From Fragum whitleyi (taxonomy: Eukaryota; Mollusca; Bivalvia; Cardiida; Cardiidae): a stretch of DNA of 64,000 nucleotides. A model generated the notes under the pieces. The model did no database searches. It was given only the letters and a program-made list of their open reading frames with translations, and was not told the origin of the DNA. Position 1 is the stretch's first letter, and each line of letters starts with the position of its first letter. Shown here one piece after another: positions 1 through 12,309 of this stretch. Made by a program: the position numbers and the translations under genes. The DNA lies in contig OX411552.1 of the NCBI GenBank assembly GCA_948146395.1, positions 8,628,186-8,692,185 of the forward strand, written 5' to 3'.

Positions 1-200
1 TGTGTTTGGCCCATGAATGTGGGTTGGCCAGGCCGAGGCCAATTTTCACTTTGAAATCTAAAAAAAAAAAACCCGTTCCCATACCAATCAGTTGGACCTA
101 TTTCAATGAGTCTTTGAAGGAAGGTTGCACAAATGACCAAAGTTTACTTAAACTATTCCTGAAAATATGTTTGGATTGATCTACTTATTGCAACCACCTT
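1..200. repeat. Tail of hairpin/microsatellite/core-repeat element (copy A)
   Basis: This is the last part of the tandem core-repeat element seen more completely at 18460-19311. It contains the degenerate unit with a short poly-A tract at 60-71. The hairpin and microsatellite end is outside the window. Confidence 0.6.
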
Positions 201-339
201 TATGCTGGTAATATGATAGGTAAAGGGTAAGCAGGTTAATTGTGATTGAGTATTTTGTGCAATGTGGGCCAGACCCAGTAAATAATTACATAATAGTTTC
301 AAAGATACTTCAAAGTGTTCTTTTCAGTCAAAGTAAGAT

Positions 340-468
340 TTGAACAAAATTTTCGATAATGGATTACCTCCCATTTAATTCACTCAAAACTCGCTCCTCA
401 CACTCATTCAATTTCATTCCAAATTCATTCCAAAATCATTCACATTGTTCACGATGTTGTTAACTGTA
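340..468. mobile_element. MITE family A, right-end fragment
   Basis: The right third of the roughly 440-bp MITE described at 60106-60547 is present: the TACCTCCC block, the TCATTC-rich stretch and the terminal sequence ending TTAACTGTA. The left end is missing. From 469 to 902 no gene or further repeat is recognised. Confidence 0.6.
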
Positions 469-902
469 CATGATAGGCATTTACTAATTAAGAATAGATG
501 CTAAACGCTGTTATCTCCAAAATTCACATCAGTCGTGTGAAATTCGCGTTTATTCTATTCGAATATTGTAAAAATCCTGACAGAGTGTAAACAACCAAAC
601 ATCGCCTGCGTCATGATTGTGCACATTACGTCATTTAACTTTCGTTATCGATTTAATATTCGCCCGATTGAGATATGAGGTTGGAGTTCAGTTTCACTAA
701 AATAGATACCCATATTTCCGAAAAAAAAAAAGAAAACTGTTTTGAATAATAGTTCACTCCGTTTTAGATCTTACCATCGTAAATGAGATCTGTATGGTCC
801 TGTGACCAAGTAATAGAATACAGATAACATTCGATTAAGTAGGCTAATATCAACAAGTCTATCAAAAACACCTTTATCAAGAAATAAAAAAAGGCTAATA
901 AT

Positions 903-1369
903 TTAATTTAAACAAACATTTTTCTTTCCAAGCAATATAAGTCTGAACGCTGCGCCTATAGTGGTGTTTTCATACCGCATCGAATGCATATTCAAAACAT
1001 GCCTTCGTAAGAATACGCGAACATAAACGTGGAGTGCATAATTTTCCGACCAATCAGAATTCCAGTCCAGAGCTTTAAAAAGATCTTGATATTTTGGTTT
1101 TATCCCAGTAAAAGGAAGTATATTTATCAAATGCGGGTATATTTTTGAAAGTTTGAAAGGAACATGAATGGAATTATAAACCCATTCCCCATTATATCTT
1201 GAATAACTATTGTAATAATGCTTCAAAAACGACGCGTTTGGTTTTGATATTATGAACTGATTGCCAAGTTTTTCATCATCCTCAAGGCTCATCGTGAAGT
1301 CAAATTTCCGAAATACATCTATAGGTCTTACTAGAAGCTCATCCCAGTCTAAGTAGATACCGCCATATT
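903..1369 (-). pseudogene. Orphan copy of glycosyltransferase exon 3
   Basis: This is identical to the exon at 20014-20480, with the same acceptor (TTTTTTCAG at the 1370 boundary), DXD motif and stop codon. No exon 2 or exon 1 homologue was found between 5315 and the start of copy B, where the 5' part of the gene would lie. Within this window the exon is therefore an orphan. If the duplication is an assembly artefact this is simply the second allele. The reading frame is open, so it is not mutationally dead; it is called a pseudogene only because upstream exons are missing. The intron side, 1370-1782, shows nothing recognisable. Confidence 0.6.
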
Positions 1370-1782
1370 CTGAAAAAATAACCATAAGAAAAATCATTGT
1401 TTGATTGAATTATCTATCATTGAATAGACTTAAACAGCAAAGCTATATTTTTTCACGATATGTTCAACAAATCAAAGAGAAAAAAATCTTTTGTTGTTCA
1501 CAATTGGAAGATTTATCTATCTAGCAGGAAAAACAAATAATTATCATATTTCTAAAAATAGAAAAAAATACAAATGCAAGTCATTTTGTACCTCATTACT
1601 TGGAAAAGTCATGTGCGTTTTTTTTTATTTATTTTGATCCGCAGATAACGCCAAACACGGCAAAATGTTCAAATTTTTTTAAGAAATTAATTTCATATTT
1701 CAAGTTTGATAAATCTAGAGTGTACTTTCACTATTATTTATTGAAATCTTACATTCTTATTTGAAAACAGCAACAAGCTACC

Positions 1783-4700
1783 ATGTCTTTTGATTTAGAA
1801 AAATTTACGAAAGAACCTTCCGTGGAGCTATTGAATTTGGGTAAAAAGCCTGATTTGCTCAATCTTGCCAAACATTATGAATTAAAAGAAGTCAAGTCCT
1901 CATTGCGAAAGCATGAAAATAAGAATATTTTGATTCAATATTTTGTTGATGAGGACATTTTTGATGAAAAGGCTCTATCTCTCATTGTTGATGTTCCATC
2001 AGTTGCAAGCTCAAGAGAGCTTGAACTGTTAAAACTTCAACAAAGGGAGAGGAAATTGGAAATTGAAAGAGAAAGAGCACAATAAGAAATTGAAGAGAAG
2101 GAAAGAGAAAGGCAATTTCAAAGGGAAAAGGAAAAAATTGAAAGAGAAAGAGCACAAAGAGAAATTGAAGAAAAAGAAAGAGAAAGGCAATTTCAAAGAG
2201 AAGAAAGAGAATGAGAAGAAGAGAGAGCAGAGAGAGAGCGAGAAAAAGAACGAGAATTTCAATTACGATTAAAAGAATTAGAAATTCAAGATAGAGCAAA
2301 TCAGTCCAGATATATGTATAATGACCATTTTGATGTAACAAAACATTTTAGGCTTGTTCCTCAATTACAAGAAAATGAAGTTGATACATAATTTGAACAT
2401 TTTGAAAAAGTTGCAAATAACTTGAATAGGCCAAAGGAGCACTGGACCTTACTTCTTCAAAGTGTCTTAGTAGGAAAAGCTCGCAATATTTATTCGCAAC
2501 TTAGAACAGAACAAAGCAATGATTATGATACTGTAAAAGAACTCATTCTCAAAGGTAATGAGCTGGTTCCAGAAGCATACAGACAACAATTTAGAAGTTG
2601 TAGAAAAGAATCTGGCCAGACTCACGTTGAATTTGAAAGAAACGAAGAAAAATTATTTGACAGGTGGTGCTATTCTAAGAAAATAGATCAAAATTATGAT
2701 AATCCTAGACAACTTATATTAATTGAACAATTCAAAAAATTGCATTATATCTGACATTAAGTCACATTTAGATGAAAAAAATGTTGAAACTATACATGAA
2801 GTAGCTCGTTTAGCTGATGATTACTACCTTACACACAAAAATTCTTTCGTTAATAAAGCAAATCCTGCTTCCTCACATCCCCAAAATAAACCTATGTCTG
2901 GTGATTCATCTAGCATCTCTAGTCAATTGAATTCACCTAAACCAAAGTCTACTGGTGAAACCAATGTTCAAAATCCCTTATCCCGAGTACATTGTACCTT
3001 TTGTAAAAAACCAGGTCACCTTTTTTCAGAATGTTTTAGATTAAAAAGGAAGAAGGAATTGAGTGCAGCCAAACCTACAGGGCTCACCAGCCTTTAGTCT
3101 AAATCACAGCCTTCTTTTGAGTTAAATTCAATTGTTAAGGCAGAACCAAATTCTGATTCCTTTATGGAGATTTTTGAACCATTCATGTTGGATGGTTTTG
3201 TATCACTTTCAGGTGATATGCGCCCACTTGCCCCTATTAAAATTTTAAGAGACACAGGAGCTTCTCAATCTCTTATTTTAGCAGATGTTCTGCCTTTTTC
3301 GGAGAAGACTTCGTCTGGTACTAGTGTCCTTATCCAGGGTGTAGAGTGTGGTGTTATTAATGTTCCTCTTCATAAGGTTAATTTGTCCTCAGATTTGGTT
3401 ATTGGTTCTGTGGTTGTTGGTGTTAAACATTCTTTACCATTTAAAGGTGTACACTTATTGCTAGGCAATGACTTAGCTGGAGATAAGGTGGTTGTTAATC
3501 CTCTTGTAACTGACACACCTAATGTAGGTCAAACAGATGATCCTATTTTGCAGGAAATACCTGATTTGTACCCTTCATGTGCAGTAACTCGGGGTATGGC
3601 AAAAAAAGCTTCCTTTAAAAATTCAAATGTTATTGACTTAACTGATACTTTTGTTGGTCAATATTTCAATGACGAGATTAAAAAGTCTTTTAATCTTAGT
3701 CTGCCTGATTCTCAGACAGACTCGTCAAAATTGTGTCAGTCATCTCCAAGGTCAAATGACCAAGGTCATGAAATGCATTCAAAGGCACGGCTAATCCAGG
3801 AACAGCAAAATGATCCTGAAATTTTAATGTTAATTGATAGGGCATTACCCGAAAAAGAATGTCACAGAATCATGTGAGGTTGCTGGGTCAAATCTTAAAT
3901 CATCTCAGAGCAAAATGAAAGCAAGATATGACAAGCATAGTGTTGAAAGGAAATTTGAACCAGGTGATAAAGTCCTTGCTCTTTTGCCAATACCTGGCTG
4001 ACCCTTACAGGCATGATATTATGGCCCATATACTATTGATAAGAAAACAAGTGATTTGAATAATATTATCAATACTCCTGGAAGGCGTAAAAATAAACAA
4101 ATGTGTCATGTGAACATGTTAAAAAGGTATTTTGAGAGAGATAGCTCTATTTCAAAACCAATTACAGTTGTAAACACTGTCCCACAAGAATCAAATGTGA
4201 TTGAATCAGAAGTTAATTCAGACTTTAGTGAAAAATCTGTTCCTGGTCCACCTTAACTCGAGAACTCTGAAATACTAAAGAATCTTGACGACAAACTTTC
4301 ACATTTAGAGCCATCTCAACGAGAAGAGCTGAAACAGTTGATTAATGAATATAACCATTTGTTTCCTGACATCCCCACAAGAACTGATAAAATATATCAT
4401 AATGTCTTAGTGGAACATTCTCAACCAATAAAATAACATCCTTATAGAATGAATCCAGTGAAACAAAAAGCCCTTCAAGATGAAGTGAATTACTTATTGG
4501 AGAATGATTTTATTGAACCCAGCCAAAGTAATTACAGTTCGCCATGTATATTAGTTCCAAAGCCAAATGGAACATACAGAGCGTGTACTGACTATCGAAA
4601 AGTGAACTCAGTGACAAAAAACTGACTCTTTTCCAATACCAAGAATTGATGACTGTATTGACAAAGTCGGTAATTCCAAATATGTCACCAAATATGACCT

Positions 4701-5208
4701 TCTCAAAGGATTCTGGCAAGTTCTGCTCACTGACACAGCTAAAGAAGTATCAGCATTTGATACTCCAACTGTTCTGTACCAGTACAAAGTTATGCCATTT
4801 GGGATGAAAAATTCTCCTGCGACGTTTCAGCGGCTTGTAAATATGGTTATAGCTGGCTTAGATGGCTGTGACGCATACATCGATGATATCATCATCTATA
4901 CAGACACATGGAGTGACCACCTTCAAAGAATCAAAAAATTCTTCGACCGTCTCAGTGATGCAAAATTGACTATTAATCTTGGAAAAACAGAATTTTGTCA
5001 TGCTACTGTTACTTTCTTAGGACATCTTGTGGGACAGGGTCAAGTTAAACCTTTAGAATCTAAGGTCAATGCTATCTCTGAGTTTCCTGTGCCTGCTACT
5101 AAAAAACAACTGATGCGATTTCTTGGTATGGCTGGCTACTATAGAAAGTTGTGTAAGAATTTTTCTATGATAGCTGAACCTTTAACAAACTTCTTAAAGA
5201 AAAACTTT
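1783..5208 (+). mobile_element. Gmr1-like retrotransposon, copy A, 3'-deleted
   Basis: This is the same element as at 20894-25590, with identical stops and frameshifts: gag from 1783, CCHC knuckle near 2993-3034, protease DTGA near 3251, integrase remnant about 3850-4260, and reverse transcriptase about 4270-5208 with its YIDD box at 4876-4887. It stops inside the RT/RNase H connection, where 954 bp have been deleted. RNase H and the LTR TATA box are therefore absent. It cannot be autonomous. Confidence 0.88.
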
Positions 5209-5211
5209 TTT

Positions 5212-5314
5212 TTGGTTCACTTGTTTTAGACTAATGGTTTCATTTAGTAGTACTGTTAAACTAAAAGGGGATTTCTTGTTATCTTAAAAGTGTGTTTAAA
5301 AACGTGTTTAATTT
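5212..5314 (+). repeat. LTR remnant (copy A)
   Basis: These 103 bases match 25274-25376, the part of the putative LTR just downstream of the TATA box. The sequence then switches to unrelated DNA. The TATA box and the poly-A signal of the LTR are both missing here. Confidence 0.75.
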
Positions 5315-6311
5315 GGACGAAGTTCAATTGTGACTTCGACCTACGTGACTCAAGAATTGGGCACTTTCTTAGGTCATTGACAACATTTGTGTCAAGTTTT
5401 ATGATTTGGGTCAATTGGTTGTTCAGTTAAAGTGGAAACTGTCAACAAATTTACTTATGACCTTGACGTGTATGAGCCCGAAACAATAGGGCAATGTGAT
5501 ACTAGTAAATTCGTAGGCAACTTTCAATAAATATCGCTTAAAAACATAAATTAGCGTGTCAATAATGTACATGAAGTGATAGCTGTGTAACTGTTCAACA
5601 TTATTCCTTTTTGATGAAATAAACTGTATGTCTTTGTCAAGTTCAGATATACAAAACAGGCCAAAGTGTATTCACATCCTGTTCTCGTGATATGTGTTAT
5701 CAAAAAACTGAAATTTTCTTGTGTTCATTTTGCGGTTTTGTTAAATCTAATTTGGAATTGCTGTACATTCCAACTTAAAAATGCAATCAAGTCATAAACG
5801 GTTGAGTTCTTGAGATAGTACTTGTGGAGTTAAATAAATTTACCTTTCTTAATTTCTTTCAGCCTTATATTTGCATTTGGGAAATCGAGATGTCATTAAA
5901 AATGAATAAAACATATAAAAATAGATTTGTATTCAGGTTTAGCATATACGAAGGGGTACAGTTAATACTAGCGTGGAATTTACTCTCACCCCACCAAAAG
6001 TCATTCTTAAGCATTTGTTATGGTCTCTACATGTATGTTGTTAGTTTTGTTAGTTTTTACGGACTATTCAGGGACTTCAAAATTCATTCAAACCAAATAA
6101 ATTATGGATAATTTTAAGAGCCTGACATTCCAAACCCTGAATCAAACGAATAACTTTTGAAATCACACGAAGGAAATCAAAAAGCTTAGAAATTCTATCT
6201 CCGATAGAGAGCAGAGTTCTTTGGACTGGTTTTAATCGTGATGAGTGTAAATGATACGATGAGACAAGCTATGTCTGTTGTTTATTCCAGAAGAACTTTA
6301 GCACTTCTACC
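5315..6311. other. Gene-free stretch upstream of the SAA-like gene
   Basis: No coding homology, repeat family or structural RNA was recognised. The promoter of the gene starting at 6312 must lie at its right end, but no convincing TATA box could be assigned. The open frame at 5824-6111 shows no family features. Confidence 0.4.
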
Positions 6312-6598
6312 ATGAGACTTACCATACATATTGCTACTGTAACAATTCTCCTAGTTGCCGAATCTATGGCTGGATCGTCTTGCTTAAGTGGTCGGAAACG
6401 ATTTGTGGTACCAGACGGATTTGGTTGCATGCTCACTTCAAGTGCATCTATTTGTGCAAAAATGACGTTTGGCAGCAAGTTCAGCGACCTATGCGCATCA
6501 AGCTGTCTAAACTGCGATAGGTATTTCCATTGTATGGCTAACTATGAGACAACAAAGATTTGTGGTCCAAATGGGCGTCAAGATGCCGAAGCACTCAG
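6312..6598 (+). CDS. SAA-like cysteine-rich secreted protein, exon 1
   Basis: This exon encodes residues 1-95 and part of codon 96. The start lies in a good context (ACCATG) and opens with a signal peptide: a short basic N-terminus, a hydrophobic core (TVTILLVA) and a likely cut after ESMA (residue 20). Eight cysteines follow at residues 24, 39, 48, 61, 65, 68, 74 and 84. Residues 70-95 (RYFHCMANYETTKICGPNG, then DAEAL) match the serum amyloid A signature YFH..(G/A)NY....GP.G...AE. The exon ends with AG followed by the donor GTAATATT in phase 2, which joins cleanly to 13083. In vertebrates SAA proteins are acute-phase apolipoproteins; a function here is not known. The cysteines make it unlike vertebrate SAA and suggest a disulphide-rich extracellular protein, perhaps of defence type (inference). 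Confidence 0.82.
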
Positions 6599-6606
6599 GT
6601 AATATT

Positions 6607-6846
6607 TGAGCCTGTGCGTGACATTTCCAACAATTTGAAATGTTCGTGAGAAGCAAGCATTGAGAGGCGTAAAAAGTTACATACTGTAAATAAAACGTAA
6701 CCTGATGGTCTACAGATACTTTGAGACCTTCTATATCTACCAAACGCATAGTAAAGACTCTGGTCAGACTGTGCGGATGCACAGACTGGTAAAAATCTTT
6801 ATTTTACGTATATTTGAAAATGTTGGAAATCTCACGCACGGGCTCA
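6607..6846. mobile_element. MITE family C, 240 bp
   Basis: The ends are inverted repeats (TGAGCCTGTGCGTGACATTT at the left, its near complement at the right). An inner hairpin contains CAGACTGTGCGGATGCACAGA. The same 240-bp length is seen in the copy at 62200-62439, and a diverged copy is at 61226-61459. It starts only 8 nt into the intron of the SAA-like gene. Confidence 0.8.
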
Positions 6847-9800
6847 TTTCTCTTTTCAATGAAACACATATCAAACGTCATAAAGAAAGGGATGGAAAAT
6901 AAAGAAGTTTTAATATTTCGAAAGAAAATAAAGATCAAAACAGAATTCCTATGCCGTATTTTGGGAATGAGCATAGAATTGTAGGTGCTTTGGTAATCTT
7001 TATTGTCTTGTTTTCGACCAAATTATTCAACACGACTATAGTTTGCTTTTCCAATTTGGGCATCATACGGTCGCGACAGGAGCCAAGAAATGTTTGCCCG
7101 TTATCTTGATAAATTTCGTTTTGGGTCGAAGGGAAAATATCTATCTAGGCTTTCCTATAATACCGATATTTAGGACAACTAAATGATATTTTCCAGTTCT
7201 GAAGGTGACACTTTAAACTGCTGGTGAAGATGGTGACGTTTCAGTACTCAGACCACAAAGGTCGAATTAATTACATGTTCGACATTTTTGTCTGTTTGTA
7301 TCTTTGCTTAATTTTTTGTTTTCGCATCAACGCCAATACCTCTCCAAAGGAATGACCATGAATTGGAAATTTGGATAGTTAATCCAATAAATCAGTAGTC
7401 ATTCGTTCTTTACTGAGCATAAACACTGGTGTCCTTGTTTGTGTGAGAAGGGCATGAGAATCGTAATAATGCCGGCCCGGAATCCAATTGTCACGGGTAA
7501 TTTTTGCCGAGTCTATTAGAGTGTTTAATTTATTTTTGGAATATGAAATGATAACGTTAAGCTGTTTTATTTTCATTTATATAATTAACAAAAATGGCAC
7601 GAGACTTATTTTCCCGGAAGTATTGCGCATCGTCCAAAATAAGCCAATGTTCGCTCAGGGTTTTACTCCAAGGGTACGTTCGGACTTAGGAGGGATACAT
7701 CTTTCTGTATTGGTATACTTATAGACAAACGTCTTGTCCGCTTTCGCGAATAGGTAAATAAGGCAGAATATTTTCATGGGAAAAAGAACACCAATGAATG
7801 CATTATTGTAAAGGTTACGTTTAATCAGTGGTCATCGGAATAATAAAGATGTTGGATGATATATAAGGATAAGAAATACTGTACATAGTATCCGTCTGAG
7901 GGACTTTGGGCATAGAATGTTTTTGTGTTTTTTTTAGATGAAAATGGGTCAATACAACAATGTTTCAAGTTTTCTGACTAACGTCATTAAAACGCCGCTT
8001 GCTACACCATAAAACTCAGAAAAAGGTCAAGCTTCATATGCATAAAAACATGACGTATGCTTAATCGAAAAAAAAAAAAAAACGAAAAAAAAAAGTTTCT
8101 TATCGGTAATCAGTTTTCAACCATCTTTTCTGGTCGGATGGAGAGGGTTTTCTATAAAACGTTATAAACGAAAATCAACGAAAAAGCCCGAAATCAACGC
8201 CATTCGTGATCAGTTACCGACGAAACTAATCCCGGGGTCGAAATTGCAAATGCATGTTTTCAAAAAATCATCTTTCAGATTACAGATTACAATTAAATAT
8301 TGAAAACGGACAGAACTTTTGTCCTTCAGTTTACTATGTCCGATGTAGTTTAAAATGTGGCGGTATATGAAATTAAAATCTGACATAGGTCCTGAGTTCA
8401 TGGGAAAATACCACAAAGTTTAGGTGTTTATGTATTTTAAGGAAGGAAAGACAGATGCATTTTTTTTCACTTGTGTTCCGGATAGATCGGCGTATAATTG
8501 TAGCCTGCTCATAACTCACAGTAAATCATTCGTACAAATTCGTCTATCTGTTAATAGGATCCAATATAAATACAGTCAAAAGTATCTGGCCATCGCTTAA
8601 AATTCAGTACCTAATCAGGAAAAACTAAAAACCTTTACAATTCTTGTTTGCACTTGTGTACATTGTATTGCGTACAAAACAGTTTTGGGTTACACAAAAT
8701 TACCCATTCAATTGATTTTTAAACCTCATTAGTTCCGTGTATGATCCAAATTTTAGTCAACAGAAGAGTAAAAATCATGTAATAAAGAGCAAAGCAGACC
8801 GAGACATCCAGCCAAAAAAAAGGCAGAAAAGACTTCCTGCTATTTTTATATAATTAAATTGTTCATGTCATTTTTTAGAATTATGTGTAAATTGGAGGAG
8901 GCCAATCGGCGATACAGTCACGTCGGCGATTTCTCTTTCTCAGCGACCGATAAGTAAAAAAACAGTGTCGGTCGGGCGCAAACGATGCCAGGACAAAATA
9001 TGTACTTTGCATTCACTTAAATTCGTCGGTCATGCCGAAGATTTCCTGGCTACAGATGAGGAAAAAATTGCATGATTACTTAAAATAACGTGCTTGCGAT
9101 GTATACGCCGGCCAAATGTCTGTAGTCGATAGATTTAAAATTGAAGGTAAAAATCACAAATAGTCGACAATCTCACATTTATTTTCTGTTAAAACGATCG
9201 ATTCAACTATCAGTAGGCGACAAGTCGGCAACTAGTTTCCAAATTTATCACTGATTCCACCAAAAGTAGTCAGCGAGTCCGACGCGTCTAATAAGCGTTT
9301 ATGTGATAGTAGTTTAAACGAGAATCGGCAAAAATTCATTTACACGTAAACAATAAAAAAACAACACTTTTTAAGGGAAAATTTGAAAAAGATTCGCCGT
9401 GCTTTTTAGTCTTCTGTTTTCGATACTTTGAAAATCTCATTGAGAAACATTTTGTAAATGTTTGATGCCTACCAATGGTTTCTAGTGGTGGCTTTAACCA
9501 AAACAATCAGCATTTTGTCACCCGAACAAATATCTGCTCTTTCCGCTCTGGCATCTAGGTACTCATTATTCGCCTTTATGTATGAGACAAATAACTTATG
9601 TATGACCATGATCTCAAATGGCATAGCAGGGTCGACCTGAGGCGTTATCGACTGTCACAGTTTATAGTTATTGAGCAAAATCTTTAAATTTGAAGATTGA
9701 AGAGTCGATGCTGTAAACTTTGAGATTGTTTAAGTATTTACTCCAACACACTTTTATCAATAGAAATAGTGATCATTGAATTATTCCTCTCATAGCAATA

Positions 9801-10062
9801 AATGAGCATCTGTATCCATTTAAGATGGTGACATAATACACCGAATGCCTATAATCAATAATGAATGTTATAAATGTCTATAATTGACATTTTCGGTATG
9901 TCGTATAAAATGCTTCATGTTTCCTACCCAAAGAGGGCTTGTGACGTTTTTAATTGCTAGGATTGCGATGTGGAAAAAAATAAACGTCTATTATACATTT
10001 GATTATTTTATTACAATCCTGTCAGTGAAACCTTGGGATTTCCGAGTGAAATAAATTTTGAT
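6847..10062. other. Intron sequence of the SAA-like gene, nothing recognised
   Basis: This is A+T-rich DNA with homopolymer runs (for example 8070-8096). No exon, known repeat family or RNA gene is visible. Open frames here are short and show no domain features. Confidence 0.4.
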
Positions 10063-10102
10063 ATCGTCACTAGTGACGATAACAATCGTCACTAGTGACG
10101 AT
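10063..10102. repeat. Two tandem 18-bp perfect palindromes
   Basis: The palindrome ATCGTCACTAGTGACGAT occurs at 10063-10080 and again at 10085-10102, a period of 22 bp. Each is fully self-complementary. A binding-site function is possible but unsupported; it may be a transposon scar. Confidence 0.75.
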
Positions 10103-10196
10103 AACACTTTTCAGTTTACTGGAGGAACTATTATTTTTCAAGCAGCTTGGCCCATGCTCAGAATACTGAGAAAATACAGGCCACAGGGGGGTTATT

Positions 10197-10610
10197 CATT
10201 CGGAACACCACTCGGCCAATCTCACGATCAACCTCGGGTGTACATAGACGGACTATTTTTAAAGATTACGGGAAACCCTTGGAAAAACTCGATGACGTCA
10301 GTTAAAATGGCGTTAGCCCTCTAAACTTTGAGTGAAAACATTCGACGTCGTCAACGCTACTCGTTTGAAGTCACTAACTTTAGATTATTAAATAACGGCT
10401 AAAATCTTAATTATTGAGAATGATCGTCATTCTCAAAAATTAAGATTTTTCAGCCGTTACTCTCTGTAAAAAATGTCAACGCCGGTTCGCTAGTTTTTCT
10501 TACACTATTTTCGCCTAACAAAATGTACAAATTCGTGACATACCTATCCACCTTACATACATCCGAGGTATGTTGTAGTTTACGGAAATGGCCGAGTGAT
10601 GTTCCGAATG
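10197..10610. mobile_element. Short foldback element with 10-bp target duplication
   Basis: The ends are inverted (CATTCGGAACACCACTCGGC left; complement of CATTCGGAACATCACTCGGC right). It is flanked by a perfect 10-bp direct repeat GGGGGTTATT at 10187-10196 and 10611-10620. The left 170 bp match the right arm of the 1.74-kb element at 56866-58609, and the right part matches its left arm, so this is an internally deleted member in the opposite orientation. An inner hairpin around 10395-10462 is conserved with 57015-57080. Confidence 0.88.
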
Positions 10611-11195
10611 GGGGGTTATTGATTAACATTCCCCCCGCTCACTCTGGATCCGCCACTGAAGCTTCTAAACCACAGATTATCAAAAAAATGTAAACAAATA
10701 TGAACAAGGAACACAGAAACAATCATGAACATTAATACGAATGAGGGAACATCCTGAAAAAGTCTAAAAATCCACAAAATCCGACTGTTTTTGTCTGCTG
10801 AGACATTGAGGGGTCGAAATCTGATGACATTGCAGTTTTAGATAGTCTATCTCCGTACCAAGTCGATTTCCAAAAAAGTCCCGGTGTTTCAATGTTTCAA
10901 TGTTTACTCGTTGACGAAGTTGTCGTTCCTAAATCTATATACAGTGTAGGATTCGCCCAAATTATTTTCGTTCCTCATTTCAAACTTGTTGAAGGTCTAA
11001 AGCATGTTTCTTTTCACTTCAAAGCATCTGTATGTTTCGAAGAATTTTGAAGCGTTATCCAAGATGGCGACTTTAAATTATTGAAAAGAATATTTTTGGT
11101 ATCAATACGCGAAAATGGCAAGGGTCGCGGACGATAGAAAATGATGAAATGCATAATTTTAGGAATAAAAAAGGGTTAACGAGAATGGAATAAAT

Positions 11196-11352
11196 AGAGT
11201 AATCAACTGGTTATGTCTGATATGAAAAATATTACACTCAAATACGTTATAAGGCTATTAATAAACTCGTCTTTCGGACTCGCTTTTTAACTCCTTATAA
11301 CGCATTCTCGTGAAATATTTTTCATATCAGACATAACCAGTTGATTATCCTC
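11196..11352. mobile_element. Palindromic MITE-like element
   Basis: The arms form a long hairpin: ATCAACTGGTTATGTCTGAT with ATGAAAAATATT at the left and its complement at the right, around a roughly 85-bp centre. TA dinucleotides lie at both ends (TA-ATCAACTGG and CCAGTTGAT-TA), compatible with a TA target duplication. No coding capacity. Confidence 0.7.
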
Positions 11353-11454
11353 TATTTAATTTGGAGGTAGGGTATGTTTTTTTCGAAGTCATATCTCCTT
11401 AAAAATATCTCCTTAAAAATGCATCAAATTATGGTTGTCATCTTAATCTATCTT

Positions 11455-11570
11455 GCGTCCAGCATGACAAAACGCTGTAAACTGTTTGTATATCCTGCTT
11501 CGTAAGCAAATGCGCGAACAAAGCAGGATATAACTTGCACTTTACAGCGTTTATCATTCTGAACGCAGGG
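11455..11570. repeat. Imperfect palindrome
   Basis: The arms AAACGCTGTAAA ... TATATCCTGCTT and AAGCAGGATATA ... TTTACAGCGTTT face each other about a centre near 11505. Partial relatives of one arm occur near 32415 and 36590. The sequence from 11571 to 12309 shows nothing recognised. Confidence 0.5.
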
Positions 11571-12309
11571 CTCGATGCACCTTTTACATCTACAATAATA
11601 AGATAGAAAAAAATCTGCCACGAGATTTTGTTAGAGACCAGCTGATCTTGACCGAGTCTAAAATAAAGCAAAAAAATTGAATATAACATTTGTGAATAAC
11701 CTTTTGTGTTGACGAGGTTATGATCTGTCTGTCGCAGTTTGTTTCTCTCGCAAAAATGTATTTTTAAACAAGTTTTATGCTCTCCTGTTTTCGAAGAAAA
11801 AATGCATTCGCATCGTTTGCACCACGCGACGCTATTTTTGGTGTTGGTGTAAGTAGCGATACAAAGTTGGCGTACCAAATTTTAACCGTGGTCATACCTC
11901 TGTTGTTATTTAAGCTAATTTCATTTAAACAGGCATGCATGTTCACCATGACGTGAGCTACCAAGAAAATTTAAAGGGATAACTCTGAAACATTTTTGTA
12001 AAAGTCAAATACTTTTTCCATTTACATTTCTTTATTTTTGCATTTTCTAGCACCTGCAGCCGAGCGTTGACCCTGTAAGCGGTGTTATTGTTGGAACGCC
12101 CGGGTGACATAAACACAGCAGTAATATGCGCTTACTTGAGTAAATTAGTATGAGGTGTAAGACAATGATATCTGATGGTTGTTTAAAGTTGTCTCATTTA
12201 AAGACTTTAGATTTTTATAGTCTCAGAAGTATCAAATTCGTTAAATTTGTTTCCACGTATCAAACCTTTATTACTCCAGAGTTATCTTGTTTTTTAATTA
12301 TCGAATCTT

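Larger units (their letters stand above)
1..5314. repeat. Duplicated block, copy A (5' end outside window)
   Basis: Bases 1-5208 match 19112-24319 at a constant offset of 19111 with no difference seen on spot checks; every reading frame compared is identical. Bases 5212-5314 then match 25274-25376. Relative to copy B, 954 bp (24320-25273) are missing and replaced by three T residues at 5209-5211. After 5314 the two copies diverge completely. The block starts inside a tandem-repeat element, so the left limit lies beyond the window. It carries a glycosyltransferase exon and a retrotransposon. It is either a very recent duplication or an assembly-retained haplotype. Confidence 0.93.

Noticed and set aside
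1982..2341. Leucine/phenylalanine-rich minus-strand open frames in the gag region (also 21093-21452)
   Set aside because: They are antisense readings of the charged GAA/AGA-rich coiled-coil repeat of gag; no independent coding signal.
10058..10324. 88-codon plus-strand frame
   Set aside because: Its second half lies inside the short foldback element, and the matching frame at 58325-58510 is the same repeat in reverse.
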